From the NCBI GenBank assembly GCA_025359215.1, contig JANYHE010000123.1, forward strand, positions 62,001-126,000: 64,000 nt of DNA, given 5' to 3'. Below, one piece after another: positions 1 through 9,788 of this stretch (the stretch's first letter is position 1; the number at the start of each line of letters is the position of its first letter). Source of the stretch: Hyphomicrobiales bacterium (lineage in GTDB: Bacteria > Pseudomonadota > Alphaproteobacteria > Rhizobiales > Aestuariivirgaceae). A program made the position numbers and the translations under genes. The notes beneath the pieces were generated by a model that was not told the DNA's origin, searched no databases, and worked only from the letters and a program-made list of their open reading frames with translations.

Positions 1-502
1 TCTTTTCGGAATCATCGATAAACAAACATTCCGCGGCCACCAACTTGTTACGTTTCAAGCTGAGTTCATAAATGGCTGCATCAGGCTTGATCAGCTTCTC
101 ATCGCCGGAAACCACAATATCGCGGAACAAATTCAAAAATGGAAAGCGCAGCCGCGTTTCGCGGAACTTGTCCTGGTTCCAATTGGTGATGGCATAAAGC
201 GGAACATTCTTTTTATGCAAGCTTTCTAAAATATCCACACTGCCATCAATGGCACCGGGAATTGTTTCATGCCAGCGCGTGTCATAGGCTGCAATTTCTT
301 CGGCATAAGTGGGGTGTTCAGCGGAAAGCAATTTTACTGCTTCTGAAAATGTGCGACCACGATCTTGTTCCATATTCCAATCATGATTGCAAACATTGGC
401 GAGAAACCACTCAACCTTGGCTTCATCATCAAAAATCTTGCGGTAAAGAATACGTGGGTCCCATTTGATGAGAACCATACCAAGATCGAAAATGACGTTC
501 AT
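1..502 (-). CDS. HAD-superfamily phosphatase, 3' end cut by window edge
   Basis: I translated this by hand; it is absent from the ORF track because its stop lies outside the window. It starts MNVIFDLGMVLIKWDP. Motif I has the form DxGxV instead of DxDGT, which is seen in the YihX-like branch of HAD hydrolases. Motif II is near ITNWNQ, the motif III lysine is in GDEKLIKPDA and the acidic motif IV is FIDDSEK, so nearly all of the catalytic core is present. The ATG overlaps the smc stop codon (TAATG), so it is probably the last or a late gene of the DUF721-dsbA-smc transcription unit. The likely activity is dephosphorylation of a small phosphorylated metabolite; the substrate is unknown. The 2-haloacid dehalogenase label often given to such proteins is less likely. 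Confidence 0.85.
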   Translation of the reverse strand, partial: MNVIFDLGMVLIKWDPRILYRKIFDDEAKVEWFLANVCNHDWNMEQDRGRTFSEAVKLLSAEHPTYAEEIAAYDTRWHETIPGAIDGSVDILESLHKKNVPLYAITNWNQDKFRETRLRFPFLNLFRDIVVSGDEKLIKPDAAIYELSLKRNKLVAAECLFIDDSEK

Positions 503-3500
503 TACACAGCCTCAACCAGTTGTTCAGCCTCTTCTAAATTCACCGACACCAATTGCGATACGCCACGCTCCATCATGGTCACTCCAAACAACCTGTGCAT
601 CCGCGCCATTGTTAATGGATGATGCGTGATGATGAGAAAGCGCGTTTCCGTGCGTTGAAGCATTGCATCCAGCAGATTGCAGAAGCGCTCTACGTTATGA
701 TCATCCAGCGGTGCATCCACTTCGTCGAGCACGCAGATCGGTGATGGGTTGGTGAGGAAGACTGCGAATATAAGAGACAAAGCCGTAAGCGTTTGTTCTC
801 CGCCGGAAAGCAATGACAAGACTGTTGGCTTTTTGCCCGGCGGATTAGCCAGAATTTCAAGCCCCGCTTCCAGCGGATCATCAGATTCAATCAGTTGCAA
901 TTCTGCCTTGCCACCACCAAACAAAGTGGTGAACAATTCGCCAAACTTGGTGTTCACTGTGTCAAATGCATCCAGCAAGCGCTGGCGGCCTTCGCGGTTC
1001 AGGCTACCTATAGCACCGCGCAATTTGGCAATGGCTTGCACCAGTTCGTCTTTTTCAAATTTCATGGTGTCTAGCTGTGTGCTCAGTGCTTCAGCTTCTT
1101 CATCAGCCCGCAAATTCACGGCACCCAGGCGCTCGCGGTCTTCACGAAGACCGATCAGCTTTTTCTCAATTTCGTCGCCAGCAGGAAGTTTTGCAGCGTC
1201 AACTTCGGCGCGCTGCAAAATTTCTTCTGGCTCACATTGCAGCGTTTCTGAAATGCGCGACGTGCAATGCTCTAAGCGGCTGGATGAGGATTCAAGATGA
1301 GCCCCTAAACGTGCATGGGTTTCGCGTGAAGTGGACGCCAATTCTTGTGCGGCACGTAAGGCCTGATCGGCAGAACGCACGCTGTTTTCTGCTGTTGCCA
1401 AAGCATCAGCTGCAAGCTTGCGCTCGGTTTCAGCTTCGCTCAACGTATTCATGAGCTTCAATCGACGATCCGCCAAGGCTTGTGGCATGGCGCTCATTTC
1501 AGTGATTGAAATCTCAGTTTCTTCAACACGCTTTACCAAGGCCGCAGTTTGTTCCTTGGCTTTGGCCGCGCGGTTTTTCCATTGCTCTTGCTCTGAAGCA
1601 ATGGCCTTCAATCTTTCGGCACGAACACGCGCTTCACGCTCCAAGCCATCATGCTTGGCGCGGGCTTCAGCATAAGTGGCGCGTTCACCATTCAAAATGT
1701 CGCGCAGTTTTTGCAACTCATGTGCAATGCCATCGGCAGCGGGCAAGGCAGCAAACTCAATTTGGGCCACATCAGCAAATCCACGCGCTTCGCTCATCCG
1801 TGCTGTGCTGCTGCGGGCTGCTTCTTCCAAAGCACTCGTCTGTGCGGCAGTTTCGGCCATGCGCCGTTCATGGGCCTGCAAGGCTTGGCGCGACACATCT
1901 AAGGCAGAAGTTGAAGCCCTCCACGCATCACGCTTTTCACGTTCAGCTCGAACACCCGTTTCAACCGCCACACGCGAAGCTTCATAATCAGCTTTCAAAG
2001 CATCAGCAGCGGCTATCGCAAGCTTCATATCTTCTTCAATCGAGGAGAGGCGATTACGTTCAGCCAGTCTTTTGGCAGCGGCACTTGGTGCATCGGCTGC
2101 AGCAGTAAAACCGTCCCAGCGCCACACATCGCCTTCAGTGGAAACCAAACGCTGGCCGGGCTGGAGCTGCGCTTGCAACGCAGCGCCAACAGCTTTCGAA
2201 ACCACTCCAACATGAGAAAGAATGCGAGACAGCGCATGCGGTGCTTGCACAAATTGCGAGAGTGCTACAGCATCGCCGGGAAGCGTTGCCACAGCATCCA
2301 GCGGCGGCAAGCCACGCCAGAACACCGGCGCTCCTTCATCGGCGGAGGCTTCAATATCTTCACCCAAGGCAGCAGCAAGTGCACCTTCATAACCCGGCTG
2401 CACGGTGATTGAGTCAACAAGTGATGGCCACAAATCGCCACCACCAGCTTTCAATAAATTCGTCAATGTGCGGACTTCAGTTTGCAAGCGTTCAGCTTTG
2501 CGCCGTCCATCATCAAAGGCTTGGCGCTTGTCGCCTTCCACTTGCCGTGAAACCCGAAGCCCCACTTCTGAATGTCCGGCCGCTTGTTCGGCAGCACTGG
2601 CCACAGCAACGGCTGCTTCAACAGCGGCAATCAATGTGGCGCCATCAGCGGCTGAACCAAAACGTGCCTGCAAAGCTTGGCGGCGCTGTTCAATATCGGC
2701 TGCTTCACGGTCCAACTTAGCAATACGATTCTGATGCTCGGCAATCGCCCGCTCCATGGCGCTTCGTTGGGCCGAGAGTTCCGACAAACGATTATTGGCT
2801 TCATCCGCAGCTTCTTGGGCGCGGGCCAAAGAGGCGGCAGATTCTTGCAAGGCAATGGCCGCTTGGCTGCGAATATCAGTATCTTGGGAAAGCGCAGTTT
2901 CCAAACCAACGGCTTCATCTTGCAGCTTGACAATCACACCATCGGTATCTTGCACCAATTCTTCTTCACGGCGAAGATCATTGGCGGCCTGGGTGCGACG
3001 TTGCTTGAGTTCACTCAAACGACTCTCAACACGTTTTTCTTCTTCATCAAGAGAAGCGCGTTCAAGTGTAATCCGTTGCAGAACTGCGGCACGAATGGTT
3101 TCTTGTTCACGTAAATTTGGCAGAGTTTCACCCAATTCATCACGAGCGCGTAGCTGTGATGATGCAGCCAAAGTATGCTCAGCCAACACGCGGGTCATTT
3201 CGTCGAGCGCTTGTTTGTCGGCACTCATCGCAACGCTGGCATCGCGCCACGCCACGAACAATCCCGCCGCTTCAAGTTTGCGAATATCTGCTGAAACTTG
3301 CTTATACTTAAGCGCCTGTCGCGCTTGGCGCTTCAAACTGGCGAGTTGGCTTTCCAGCTGGGCTGTCACATCATCCAGCCGTGCCATATTGGCTTCAGCG
3401 GCTTTAAGTTTTAATTCCGCTTCGTGGCGGCGGGTGTGCAGGCCCGTAATGCCTGCTGCCTCTTCCAAAATTAAACGCCGTGCCTGTGGCTTGGCATTGA

Positions 3501-3957
3501 TGATCTCAGAAATCTGCCCCTGCCGCACCAAGGCGGGAGAGCGCGAGCCGGTAGAAACATCCGCAAACAAAAGCTGCACATCACGGGCGCGAACTTCTGA
3601 ACCATTGACCCGGTAAGTCGAGCCTTGATCTTTTACAATCTGGCGCGAGATTTCCACCATCTCGGAATCATTATAGGCGGAAGGCGCAGTGCGGTCCTCA
3701 TTGCCCATGGTGACTAAAACTTCAGCCATGTTGCGGGCAGGGCGGCCTTGGGTGCCGGCGAAAATAACGTCTTCCATGCCTGAGCCGCGCATGGATTTGT
3801 AAGAGTTCTCCCCCATCACCCAGCGCAGCGCTTCAAGAAGATTAGATTTGCCACACCCATTTGGCCCCACCACTCCGGTGAGGCCGCGCTCAATCACAAG
3901 CTCAGTTGGCTCAACGAAAGATTTAAAGCCCGTCAGTCTAAGTTTGGCAAACCGCAT
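502..3957 (-). CDS. smc: Chromosome segregation ATPase SMC
   Basis: SMC forms an ATP-driven dimer that loads with ScpA/ScpB and organises and segregates the chromosome. The 1151-residue length is typical. The N-terminal head carries Walker A GPNGCGKS at residues 31-38. Long heptad-like coiled coils rich in Ala, Glu, Arg and Gln flank a central hinge (around residues 480-640, containing EGALAAALGEDIEA). The C-terminal head has the ABC signature LSGGEQTLTALSL followed by Walker B CVLDEVDAPLDD. It follows the dsbA-like gene by 18 bases on the same strand, and its stop overlaps the HAD gene start. The placement after mutY/DUF721/DsbA is one I associate with Hyphomicrobiales. Several long plus-strand ORFs inside it are shadows. 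Confidence 0.98.
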   Translation of the reverse strand: MRFAKLRLTGFKSFVEPTELVIERGLTGVVGPNGCGKSNLLEALRWVMGENSYKSMRGSGMEDVIFAGTQGRPARNMAEVLVTMGNEDRTAPSAYNDSEMVEISRQIVKDQGSTYRVNGSEVRARDVQLLFADVSTGSRSPALVRQGQISEIINAKPQARRLILEEAAGITGLHTRRHEAELKLKAAEANMARLDDVTAQLESQLASLKRQARQALKYKQVSADIRKLEAAGLFVAWRDASVAMSADKQALDEMTRVLAEHTLAASSQLRARDELGETLPNLREQETIRAAVLQRITLERASLDEEEKRVESRLSELKQRRTQAANDLRREEELVQDTDGVIVKLQDEAVGLETALSQDTDIRSQAAIALQESAASLARAQEAADEANNRLSELSAQRSAMERAIAEHQNRIAKLDREAADIEQRRQALQARFGSAADGATLIAAVEAAVAVASAAEQAAGHSEVGLRVSRQVEGDKRQAFDDGRRKAERLQTEVRTLTNLLKAGGGDLWPSLVDSITVQPGYEGALAAALGEDIEASADEGAPVFWRGLPPLDAVATLPGDAVALSQFVQAPHALSRILSHVGVVSKAVGAALQAQLQPGQRLVSTEGDVWRWDGFTAAADAPSAAAKRLAERNRLSSIEEDMKLAIAAADALKADYEASRVAVETGVRAEREKRDAWRASTSALDVSRQALQAHERRMAETAAQTSALEEAARSSTARMSEARGFADVAQIEFAALPAADGIAHELQKLRDILNGERATYAEARAKHDGLEREARVRAERLKAIASEQEQWKNRAAKAKEQTAALVKRVEETEISITEMSAMPQALADRRLKLMNTLSEAETERKLAADALATAENSVRSADQALRAAQELASTSRETHARLGAHLESSSSRLEHCTSRISETLQCEPEEILQRAEVDAAKLPAGDEIEKKLIGLREDRERLGAVNLRADEEAEALSTQLDTMKFEKDELVQAIAKLRGAIGSLNREGRQRLLDAFDTVNTKFGELFTTLFGGGKAELQLIESDDPLEAGLEILANPPGKKPTVLSLLSGGEQTLTALSLIFAVFLTNPSPICVLDEVDAPLDDHNVERFCNLLDAMLQRTETRFLIITHHPLTMARMHRLFGVTMMERGVSQLVSVNLEEAEQLVEAV

Positions 3958-3975
3958 CTTTCGTGGGCCTCGTTA

Positions 3976-4605
3976 CTATTTCAACAGCGGATCGAGAATG
4001 GCCTTCATCGCATCATAAGTGCGCTCGCCATCATATGATTTACCCGCGATGAAGAATGTGGGAATGCCAGTCACGCCATAGCTCTTGTCAGCTTTGTCGC
4101 GAACTTCAAAAATGGCCTTCGCCACTTTTTCATTTTTGAGGCAGGCTTCAAAGTCAACTTCGGTCATGCCGCTTTGTTTAGCGATTTCCTTCAAACCATT
4201 ATAGGCATCGGGCACCCATTTTTGTTGGGTCTTGAAAAAGACATCAACCAGAGGGAAATATTTTTCTTTAGGCGAGCAGCGTGCAACCATGAAGGCTGCC
4301 ATAGCTTGATCGTTGTGAGGAAATTCGCGGAAAATGAATTTCACTTTGCCGGTGTCAATATACTCCGATTTAATTTTGCCAAACACATCATTGTTAAAAG
4401 CCGCGCAATGAGGGCAGCTTGCAGAAGCATATTCGACGATTGTAACTTTGGCCGTGTCAACGCCCATCGTCATGTCACCTTCGGAAGGGGGCGTCATCAA
4501 ATCAGTTAAATCAACTTTTTTTGCATCCTCAGCAAAAGCTGGAATGGCTGTGGCAGCCAAAGCGGCAGCGCTGAGCATTAGGGTACGGCGGGATGTGTTA
4601 ATCAT
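3976..4605 (-). CDS. DsbA-family periplasmic thiol-disulfide oxidoreductase
   Basis: This thioredoxin-fold protein would introduce or shuffle disulfides in exported proteins. The 209-residue product begins with an export signal whose n-region contains SRRTL, compatible with a Tat signal, followed by a hydrophobic stretch and a probable AFA cleavage site. The active site is CPHC in ASASCPHCAAFN, and the cis-proline loop is TGIPTFF near the C-terminus. This resembles the DsbA/BdbD-like thioredoxin_4 group in alphaproteobacteria rather than classical E. coli DsbA. Its ATG overlaps the upstream DUF721 stop by four bases (ATGA), indicating translational coupling, and smc follows. Whether it acts as oxidase or isomerase cannot be read from the sequence. 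Confidence 0.92.
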   Translation of the reverse strand: MINTSRRTLMLSAAALAATAIPAFAEDAKKVDLTDLMTPPSEGDMTMGVDTAKVTIVEYASASCPHCAAFNNDVFGKIKSEYIDTGKVKFIFREFPHNDQAMAAFMVARCSPKEKYFPLVDVFFKTQQKWVPDAYNGLKEIAKQSGMTEVDFEACLKNEKVAKAIFEVRDKADKSYGVTGIPTFFIAGKSYDGERTYDAMKAILDPLLK

Positions 4606-5138
4606 GAGGTTTTCCTACTAGATGTTGGGGGAACTGGCCAATCCCTATTTTCCCCTGTGGAGAACGTGGAAAGTTTGGGACCATTCGGAGCCGCATGAGA
4701 AGCCAGACGCGCCAAGGCAGCTTTCAAATCCTCATCGGCAATATCGTCAATTTTATCAGCCCAAGCTTGCTTTGCGGCAGGGGCCATAGGACGAATTTCA
4801 GGTTTTTTAGGTGCGGGCTGAAGACTGCCCTGAATGATTTTGAGCGAAGTAATAGCGCCATAGCCCAGAAACTGGTTCACCCGCTCAATAATGCGCGGTC
4901 CTTCATATTGCAGCTCTAACCCTCGCCCGGCAACCGCGCGCAAAACCAAAGTTCCGCCCGTTTTTCGGGCATTCTCGGCAGCTGATTTGGGCCATTTTAT
5001 CTTATCTGGCAGACAGAAATCAGCAAACGGTGGTCCAATAACCGCCCCCCATTGCGAGATGAGCTGTTCACTGGCAAAGCCATGGCGCGTGAAAGCCGCC
5101 TTGGCGAGGGTTCTAAAATGCTTGTCGAGTGTTTCCAT
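4602..5138 (-). CDS. DUF721 / DciA-like protein
   Basis: The DUF721 family includes DciA, which helps load the DnaB replicative helicase in bacteria lacking DnaC. The ORF track starts further upstream (5270), but I choose the internal ATG at 5138 (METLDKHFRTL). The longer version would run into mutY, and DUF721 proteins normally begin just before this helix. The 178-residue protein has the conserved core ISQWGAVIGPPFADFCLPDKI followed by a basic segment and LELQYEGPRIIERVNQFLGYGAI. The C-terminal half is low-complexity Pro/Ala/Lys. It is divergent from mutY with only about 46 bases between starts, so the two share a promoter region. A helicase-loading role is inferred from the family. Confidence 0.8.
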   Translation of the reverse strand: METLDKHFRTLAKAAFTRHGFASEQLISQWGAVIGPPFADFCLPDKIKWPKSAAENARKTGGTLVLRAVAGRGLELQYEGPRIIERVNQFLGYGAITSLKIIQGSLQPAPKKPEIRPMAPAAKQAWADKIDDIADEDLKAALARLASHAAPNGPKLSTFSTGENRDWPVPPTSSRKTS

Positions 5139-5184
5139 CAGAGAGTTCAAAATGCTGTTATCCAATGATATTTCACGTAAAACC

Positions 5185-6228
5185 ATGGCGGAACAAGGGC
5201 TGCAACAAGATTTAACAGGTAAATTATTGGAATGGTATGATGCCCATGCTAGAGATTTGCCATGGCGCATGAAGGGCGGAGAGGCCGCCGACCCTTATAA
5301 AATATGGCTTTCTGAGATTATGCTGCAACAAACCACTGTGGCAGCCGTGCAGGATTACTTCATCAAATTTGTTGGTTTATGGCCCAACGTTAATGCGTTG
5401 GCGGCAGCTTCCACCGAAGATGTGATGAAAGCTTGGGCGGGCCTTGGCTACTATGCCCGGGCTCGAAATCTGCACGCCTGTGCCAAAATTGTGGCAACCG
5501 AAATGGCAGGAAAGTTTCCAGCTTCAGTTGTGGAGTTGCAAAAACTCCCCGGCGTCGGCCCCTACACTTCAGCCGCCATTGCGGCCATTGCGTTTGATAT
5601 TCCCGCCGCTGCCATTGATGGCAATGTGGACCGCGTAATATCTCGGTATTTTGCAATTGAAGAGCCATTGCCACAATCAAAACCGCGTATCCGCCAAGAA
5701 ACCGAGGCGCTGGTGCCGGAAAAACGCAGTGGCGATTTCGCTCAAGCACTGATGGATTTGGGGGCCACCATTTGTACGCCAAAATCTCCTTCTTGCGATA
5801 TTTGTCCGTGGACGGATCAATGTTCGGGTCGTCTACGTGGCATGGCCACCGCATTGCCGCTCAAGTCCAAAAAACAAAAAATCATAACCCGCTATGGCCA
5901 CCTCTATTGGATCGAGAATTCCAAGGGTGAAGTGCTGGTGCGCACCCGCGAAGCCAAAGGCCTGCTGGGCGGCATGACAGAATTCCCATCAAGCGATTGG
6001 TTCCGCGACACTCTGGAAAATTTTGAAGCGCCGTTTCCATCAAGTTGGAAAAAAATGATGGGTGTGGTCGAACACACCTTCACGCATTTTCATTTGGAAT
6101 TGACCGTCTGGAAAACCCAAAGCGAGCAGCCTGAATTGAAATCGCACTTTGTGCCACGAGGTGAATTAGCAGGGGAAGCCCTGCCATCACTCATGCGCAA
6201 AGTGGCGGCGCATGTTTTGAAATTTTAA
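5185..6228 (+). CDS. mutY: A/G-specific adenine glycosylase MutY
   Basis: MutY removes adenine mispaired with 8-oxoguanine. The start chosen is ATG at 5185 (MAEQGLQQDLTG); ATG 5152 is an alternative, while the ORF-track start at 4891 would overlap the divergent DUF721 gene. The 347-residue protein has the glutamate of the EIMLQQTTV helix, the helix-hairpin-helix LPGVGPYTSAAI, the catalytic Asp in AIDGNVDRVISRYF and four cysteines for the 4Fe-4S cluster (CTPKSPSCDICPWTDQC). A C-terminal NUDIX-like domain that recognises 8-oxoG follows, with GVVEHTFTHFHLEL. The stop overlaps the convergent epmA stop by a few bases, leaving no room for an intergenic terminator. Confidence 0.96.
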   Translation: MAEQGLQQDLTGKLLEWYDAHARDLPWRMKGGEAADPYKIWLSEIMLQQTTVAAVQDYFIKFVGLWPNVNALAAASTEDVMKAWAGLGYYARARNLHACAKIVATEMAGKFPASVVELQKLPGVGPYTSAAIAAIAFDIPAAAIDGNVDRVISRYFAIEEPLPQSKPRIRQETEALVPEKRSGDFAQALMDLGATICTPKSPSCDICPWTDQCSGRLRGMATALPLKSKKQKIITRYGHLYWIENSKGEVLVRTREAKGLLGGMTEFPSSDWFRDTLENFEAPFPSSWKKMMGVVEHTFTHFHLELTVWKTQSEQPELKSHFVPRGELAGEALPSLMRKVAAHVLKF

Positions 6229-7235
6229 AAAGCCGGCACCCATTGCACCTGATCAATCCGAGTGGCCCCAGTCGCCAGCATAATCACACGATCTAACCCC
6301 AAGGCTACACCAGACGCTGATGGCATGATGGCCAGTGCGGCCAGCAATTCTTCATCGATAGGATAACGCTCGCCATATCGGGCTTCCTTTATATCCATCT
6401 CGTCCACGAAACGACGGCGCTGTTCTTCTGGATCGGTCAATTCGCCAAAGCCATTGGCCAGTTCAACGCCACAAGCGTAAAGCTCAAACCGTTCCGCCAC
6501 GCGCTCGTCATGAGCGCAGGTGCGGGCCAGAGCTGCTTCAACCGAGGGATATTCATATAGCACTGTTATGCGGCCATTACCCAAATGGGGTTCCACCTTT
6601 TCAACCAATATGCGGCTAAAAATATCGGACCAAGTTTCGGTTTTTTGAAATGCCACAGGAGAGATTGCGGCCAGTGCATCACGATTATTCAGTGTACTGA
6701 GCAAATCAACATCGGCATATTTCACAAAAGCATCCTGCACGCTCAACCATTCAGCCTCAGCCAGCGGATTGCAGATGCGGCCGCGCCACTCAAAATTCTT
6801 TTGCCCTGCTGCCAATCGCACCAAAGCCAAAGTGTCATGAATGATAATGCGGTATTCTTCTTCAACCCGGTACCATTCCAACATCGTAAATTCTGGTGCA
6901 TGTGTCAGCGTTCGTTCGCGGTTTCGGAACACATGGCCCAGATTGAAAATTCGCCTTTCACCAGCGGCTAGTAATTTCTTGCAAGCAAATTCTGGTGATG
7001 TGTGCAGATAGCGCGGCACTCCAACACCATCATTTCCGATCAATGTGGTTTGAAAGGCATGAAGATGCGCTTCATTGCCAGGCGATACTTGAAGGGCAGC
7101 GGTGTCCACTTCCAGAAAATCACGTTCGGCAAACCACTGGCGTATGTCGGCAATAATTTTATTGCGCGCCAACAAGAATGGCCTGCGGTCGGCATGGCGT
7201 AAGGGGTGATACCAAGGGGAATCAGGTCTGGGCAA
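6225..7235 (-). CDS. epmA: EF-P lysyl ligase EpmA (GenX/PoxA)
   Basis: This class II lysyl-tRNA synthetase paralogue attaches a beta-lysyl group to a conserved lysine of EF-P. It has the catalytic core of LysRS without the anticodon-binding domain. Visible motifs are motif 2 around NLGHVFRNRERTLTHAPEFTMLEWY and motif 3 GVALGLDRVIML, and the N-terminal SPWYHPLRHADRRPFLLARNKI is typical. The start must be the TTG at 7235, because a TGA lies in frame just upstream and the next Met is deep inside the protein; no clear Shine-Dalgarno precedes it. It is divergent from efp, its substrate, which makes the assignment strong. The partner aminomutase EpmB is not in this window. Confidence 0.94.
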   Translation of the reverse strand: MPRPDSPWYHPLRHADRRPFLLARNKIIADIRQWFAERDFLEVDTAALQVSPGNEAHLHAFQTTLIGNDGVGVPRYLHTSPEFACKKLLAAGERRIFNLGHVFRNRERTLTHAPEFTMLEWYRVEEEYRIIIHDTLALVRLAAGQKNFEWRGRICNPLAEAEWLSVQDAFVKYADVDLLSTLNNRDALAAISPVAFQKTETWSDIFSRILVEKVEPHLGNGRITVLYEYPSVEAALARTCAHDERVAERFELYACGVELANGFGELTDPEEQRRRFVDEMDIKEARYGERYPIDEELLAALAIMPSASGVALGLDRVIMLATGATRIDQVQWVPAF

Positions 7236-7313
7236 AGGGGTTGGCTTTCAGCTGTTTCACTGCTAATAGCCGCGCCAACATCAATTCGCAAAATTTAAAA
7301 AGAGAGAATATCC

Positions 7314-7886
7314 GTGGTAAAAGTGATAGCCAGCGGCGTGCGTAAAGGCAACGTCATCGAACATGAAGACGGCAAGCTCTATATCGTGCTCAAAGCCGAA
7401 TCCATGCATCCTGGCAAGGGCACGCCCACCACCACCATCGACATGCGCCGCATTTCTGACGGTGTGAAAACTGTGATGCGTTATAAAACCACCGATGCCA
7501 TGGAACGCGCTTTCGTTGAAACCATTATGCACACTTATTTATATCAGGATGGCGACAACTACGTTTTCATGAACCCTGAAAGCTTCGAACAAGTGCCGCT
7601 GACTGGCGACATGGTGGGCGATTATGTGCCTTACCTGCAAGAGGGCATGGAATGCCAGATTGCCATGTTCAATGATGGGCCAATTTCTATTGAAATTCCG
7701 CCACGCATTACGTTGGAAATCATGGAAACTGAGCCTGCGATTAAAAATCAAACTGCTTCGTCTTCTTTCAAGCCCGCCATGCTGAACAATGGTGTTCGCA
7801 CCTTGGTGCCACCCCACATTAATGTGGGCACCCGCATTGTGGTGGATACCAATGATGGCTCTTATGTGGAACGCGCGAAAGATTAA
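7314..7886 (+). CDS. efp: Elongation factor P
   Basis: EF-P enters the ribosomal E site and rescues ribosomes stalled on polyproline stretches. It has 190 residues. Domain I carries the modifiable lysine at about residue 35 in HPGKGTP; domains II and III (OB folds) follow, ending with the signature [19 protein letters not shown]. The start is GTG at 7314, preceded by AGAGAG as a ribosome-binding site. The divergent gene is epmA, its modifying enzyme, so beta-lysylation of Lys35 is the likely modification. The stop overlaps the convergent yqgE stop. Confidence 0.97.
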   Translation: MVKVIASGVRKGNVIEHEDGKLYIVLKAESMHPGKGTPTTTIDMRRISDGVKTVMRYKTTDAMERAFVETIMHTYLYQDGDNYVFMNPESFEQVPLTGDMVGDYVPYLQEGMECQIAMFNDGPISIEIPPRITLEIMETEPAIKNQTASSSFKPAMLNNGVRTLVPPHINVGTRIVVDTNDGSYVERAKD

Positions 7887-8464
7887 GCGTGGCCAGCATC
7901 CGCTGATAACATGCGCGGATCAACACCCAGTTTTGCAAGGGCTGCCCAGTGCAGCCCTTCATAATTTCCAGAGAACACCAAATTCAAATCAGCATCGCAA
8001 TGCAGCCAGCCATTGCGTTTAATCTCTTCCTCCAGTTGTCCGGGCGACCAGCCCGCATAGCCCAGCGCTAATAATTTGCGCATGGGCCCTTTGCCTTTGG
8101 CAATATCACGCAAGATATCGACAGTTGCAGTCAGAGCAAATTCGGGTGTGATTTTCAAACTTTCAACAGGCGAAAAATATTCACTGCTGTGCAGCACAAA
8201 TCCTTGAAATTGCTTGACGGGTCCACCAAAAAGGATCGGCGTGAGCAATGTTTCTTCGGTGATATTTCCCTCTTCAGGTGAAATATCCAATTTATCGACA
8301 AGATCGGCAAAATACATGCGCGGTGCAGGCTTGTTAATCACAATGCCCATGGCGCCATCTTTATTGTGCTCACACATAAACACCACCGAACGCGCAAAAT
8401 CATCCCCCTGTATAGAGGGCATGGCGATCAATAATTTACCTTTCATGGAAATGCGTTTGGACAT
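7883..8464 (-). CDS. YqgE/AlgH family protein
   Basis: This is a conserved cytoplasmic protein of the UPF0301 (YqgE/AlgH) family, with no settled biochemical role. The 193-residue product begins with the family signature [39 protein letters not shown]. Further on it has [15 protein letters not shown] and [23 protein letters not shown], which define the fold. ATG 8464 is used; ATG 8446 (MKGKLL) is equally possible. The divergent neighbour is a DsbD-N-like protein 76 bases away. The gene ends by overlapping the efp stop. Confidence 0.93.
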   Translation of the reverse strand: MSKRISMKGKLLIAMPSIQGDDFARSVVFMCEHNKDGAMGIVINKPAPRMYFADLVDKLDISPEEGNITEETLLTPILFGGPVKQFQGFVLHSSEYFSPVESLKITPEFALTATVDILRDIAKGKGPMRKLLALGYAGWSPGQLEEEIKRNGWLHCDADLNLVFSGNYEGLHWAALAKLGVDPRMLSADAGHA

Positions 8465-8540
8465 GAAATGAACTTACTCGAAATTTACGCTAACGGGAAG
8501 GTGACTGGCATTTGATAGTGCAATTGCTTATTGGCTAAAT

Positions 8541-9278
8541 ATGGACCGCAGAATTTTTATTTCAACTCTCTTGAGTTTGCCTTTGGTGACCAACGCGCGC
8601 GCCGCCGTGCAATGGCAGGCTGAATTTATCGCAGATGGTTTTGACGGCAAGAATTACATCGCTGGCCTGCACATTTCGCTCGCCAAGGGCTGGAAAACGT
8701 ATTGGCGCAATCCTGGCCAAACAGGAATTCCGCCCGATATTAAAATTACGGGCAACAACATCGAAAGTTTCAGTGTCGATTTTCCTCTGCCGCTTCGCAT
8801 TATTGACGGCAGCGGGGAAGCATTTGGCTATCACGATGAAGTTGTTTTCCCCATTTCTATCAAGCCCAAAGACCCGAACAAGCCGGTTTCTGCCCATCTG
8901 GCCTCGTTTTTTGGCGTTTGCGCTGAGGTGTGCACGCCTGCAAAATTTGAAGCCGATGCCAATTTTAAAATTGGCGCACCACAACTATCATTCTTAAAAG
9001 AATGGCAAATGCGGGTGCCTCAAACATCGCAGTTCATTGCGGCGTCTCGCCTGTCTGAACATTATTTAGTTTTGGAATTAAACCAACCACTCACCGATAT
9101 TTTTGTTGAGGGGCCAGACCGCTATTATTTTGGTGCACCCGATTTTAAAAAGGAAAACGGCAAAGCGTGGATAAAGGTTGCCGGATTGAAGAATGATAAG
9201 GATCTATTGGGTTTAGAATTGCGTATAACCGCTGACGCAAACGGGCAGGGCCTTGAACAACAGGTTGTTGTCGCCTAA
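8541..9278 (+). CDS. Exported protein with DsbD N-terminal-like domain
   Basis: A signal peptide (MDRRIFISTLLSLPLVTNARA) is followed by a domain like the periplasmic alpha domain of DsbD. This shows in GWKTYWRNPGQTGIPPDI, GYHDEVVFPI and the cysteine pair in FFGVCAEVCTPAKF, the expected dithiol of the family. The transmembrane DsbD portion is absent, so this is a stand-alone domain, as in several alphaproteobacteria. It probably exchanges electrons with another periplasmic thiol protein. A peroxiredoxin gene follows 27 bases downstream on the same strand, suggesting a redox-related unit. The partner and substrate are unknown. Confidence 0.85.
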   Translation: MDRRIFISTLLSLPLVTNARAAVQWQAEFIADGFDGKNYIAGLHISLAKGWKTYWRNPGQTGIPPDIKITGNNIESFSVDFPLPLRIIDGSGEAFGYHDEVVFPISIKPKDPNKPVSAHLASFFGVCAEVCTPAKFEADANFKIGAPQLSFLKEWQMRVPQTSQFIAASRLSEHYLVLELNQPLTDIFVEGPDRYYFGAPDFKKENGKAWIKVAGLKNDKDLLGLELRITADANGQGLEQQVVVA

Positions 9279-9305
9279 ATCCCAAACACAACTCGAGGAC
9301 CTATA

Positions 9306-9788
9306 ATGACAATTAAAATCGGCGATAAGCTGCCAGCAGCTGAATTCAATGTAATGACGGCTGATGGCCAACAAAAACTTTCAACCGATGTAATTTTCGC
9401 CGGCCGCAAAGTGGTGCTGTTCGCAGTGCCAGGTGCGTTCACCCCAACATGCTCCAATAACCACATGCCGGGCTTCCTCAGCCATCTTGATGCGATCAAA
9501 GCAAAAGGTGTGGACACCATTGCTTGTACCTCTGTGAATGATGTGCACGTGATGAGCGCTTGGGCCAAACACGCGGGCTCCGAAGGAAAAATTATGATGT
9601 TGGCCGATGGCAATGTCGCATTTGCCAAAGCCTGCGGTTTGGAGTTGGATTTGAATGTTGCCGGAATGGGGTTGCGTTCCAGCCGCTATTCCATGATTGT
9701 TGACAATGGCATAGTTAAGTCTTTGAATGTGGAAGATAAATCTGGCGTGAATGTTTCGGGTGCGGAAACTATTTTAGAGCAGCTTTAA
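9306..9788 (+). CDS. Prx5-type peroxiredoxin
   Basis: This thiol peroxidase reduces hydrogen peroxide and alkyl hydroperoxides, usually with glutathione/glutaredoxin as reductant. The 160-residue length fits the Prx5/PrxII class. The peroxidatic cysteine lies in [20 protein letters not shown], and the downstream [22 protein letters not shown] is a Prx5 signature. A second cysteine in [11 protein letters not shown] could act in resolution. The upstream GAGGACC is a plausible ribosome-binding site. It follows the DsbD-N-like gene, and its stop overlaps that of the convergent rnhA. Confidence 0.95.
   Translation: MTIKIGDKLPAAEFNVMTADGQQKLSTDVIFAGRKVVLFAVPGAFTPTCSNNHMPGFLSHLDAIKAKGVDTIACTSVNDVHVMSAWAKHAGSEGKIMMLADGNVAFAKACGLELDLNVAGMGLRSSRYSMIVDNGIVKSLNVEDKSGVNVSGAETILEQL

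Noticed and set aside
2756-3616. 286-residue plus-strand ORF and other long ORFs within smc
   Set aside because: They lie antisense to the clear SMC gene and have Ser/Arg/Cys-rich composition typical of shadow frames.
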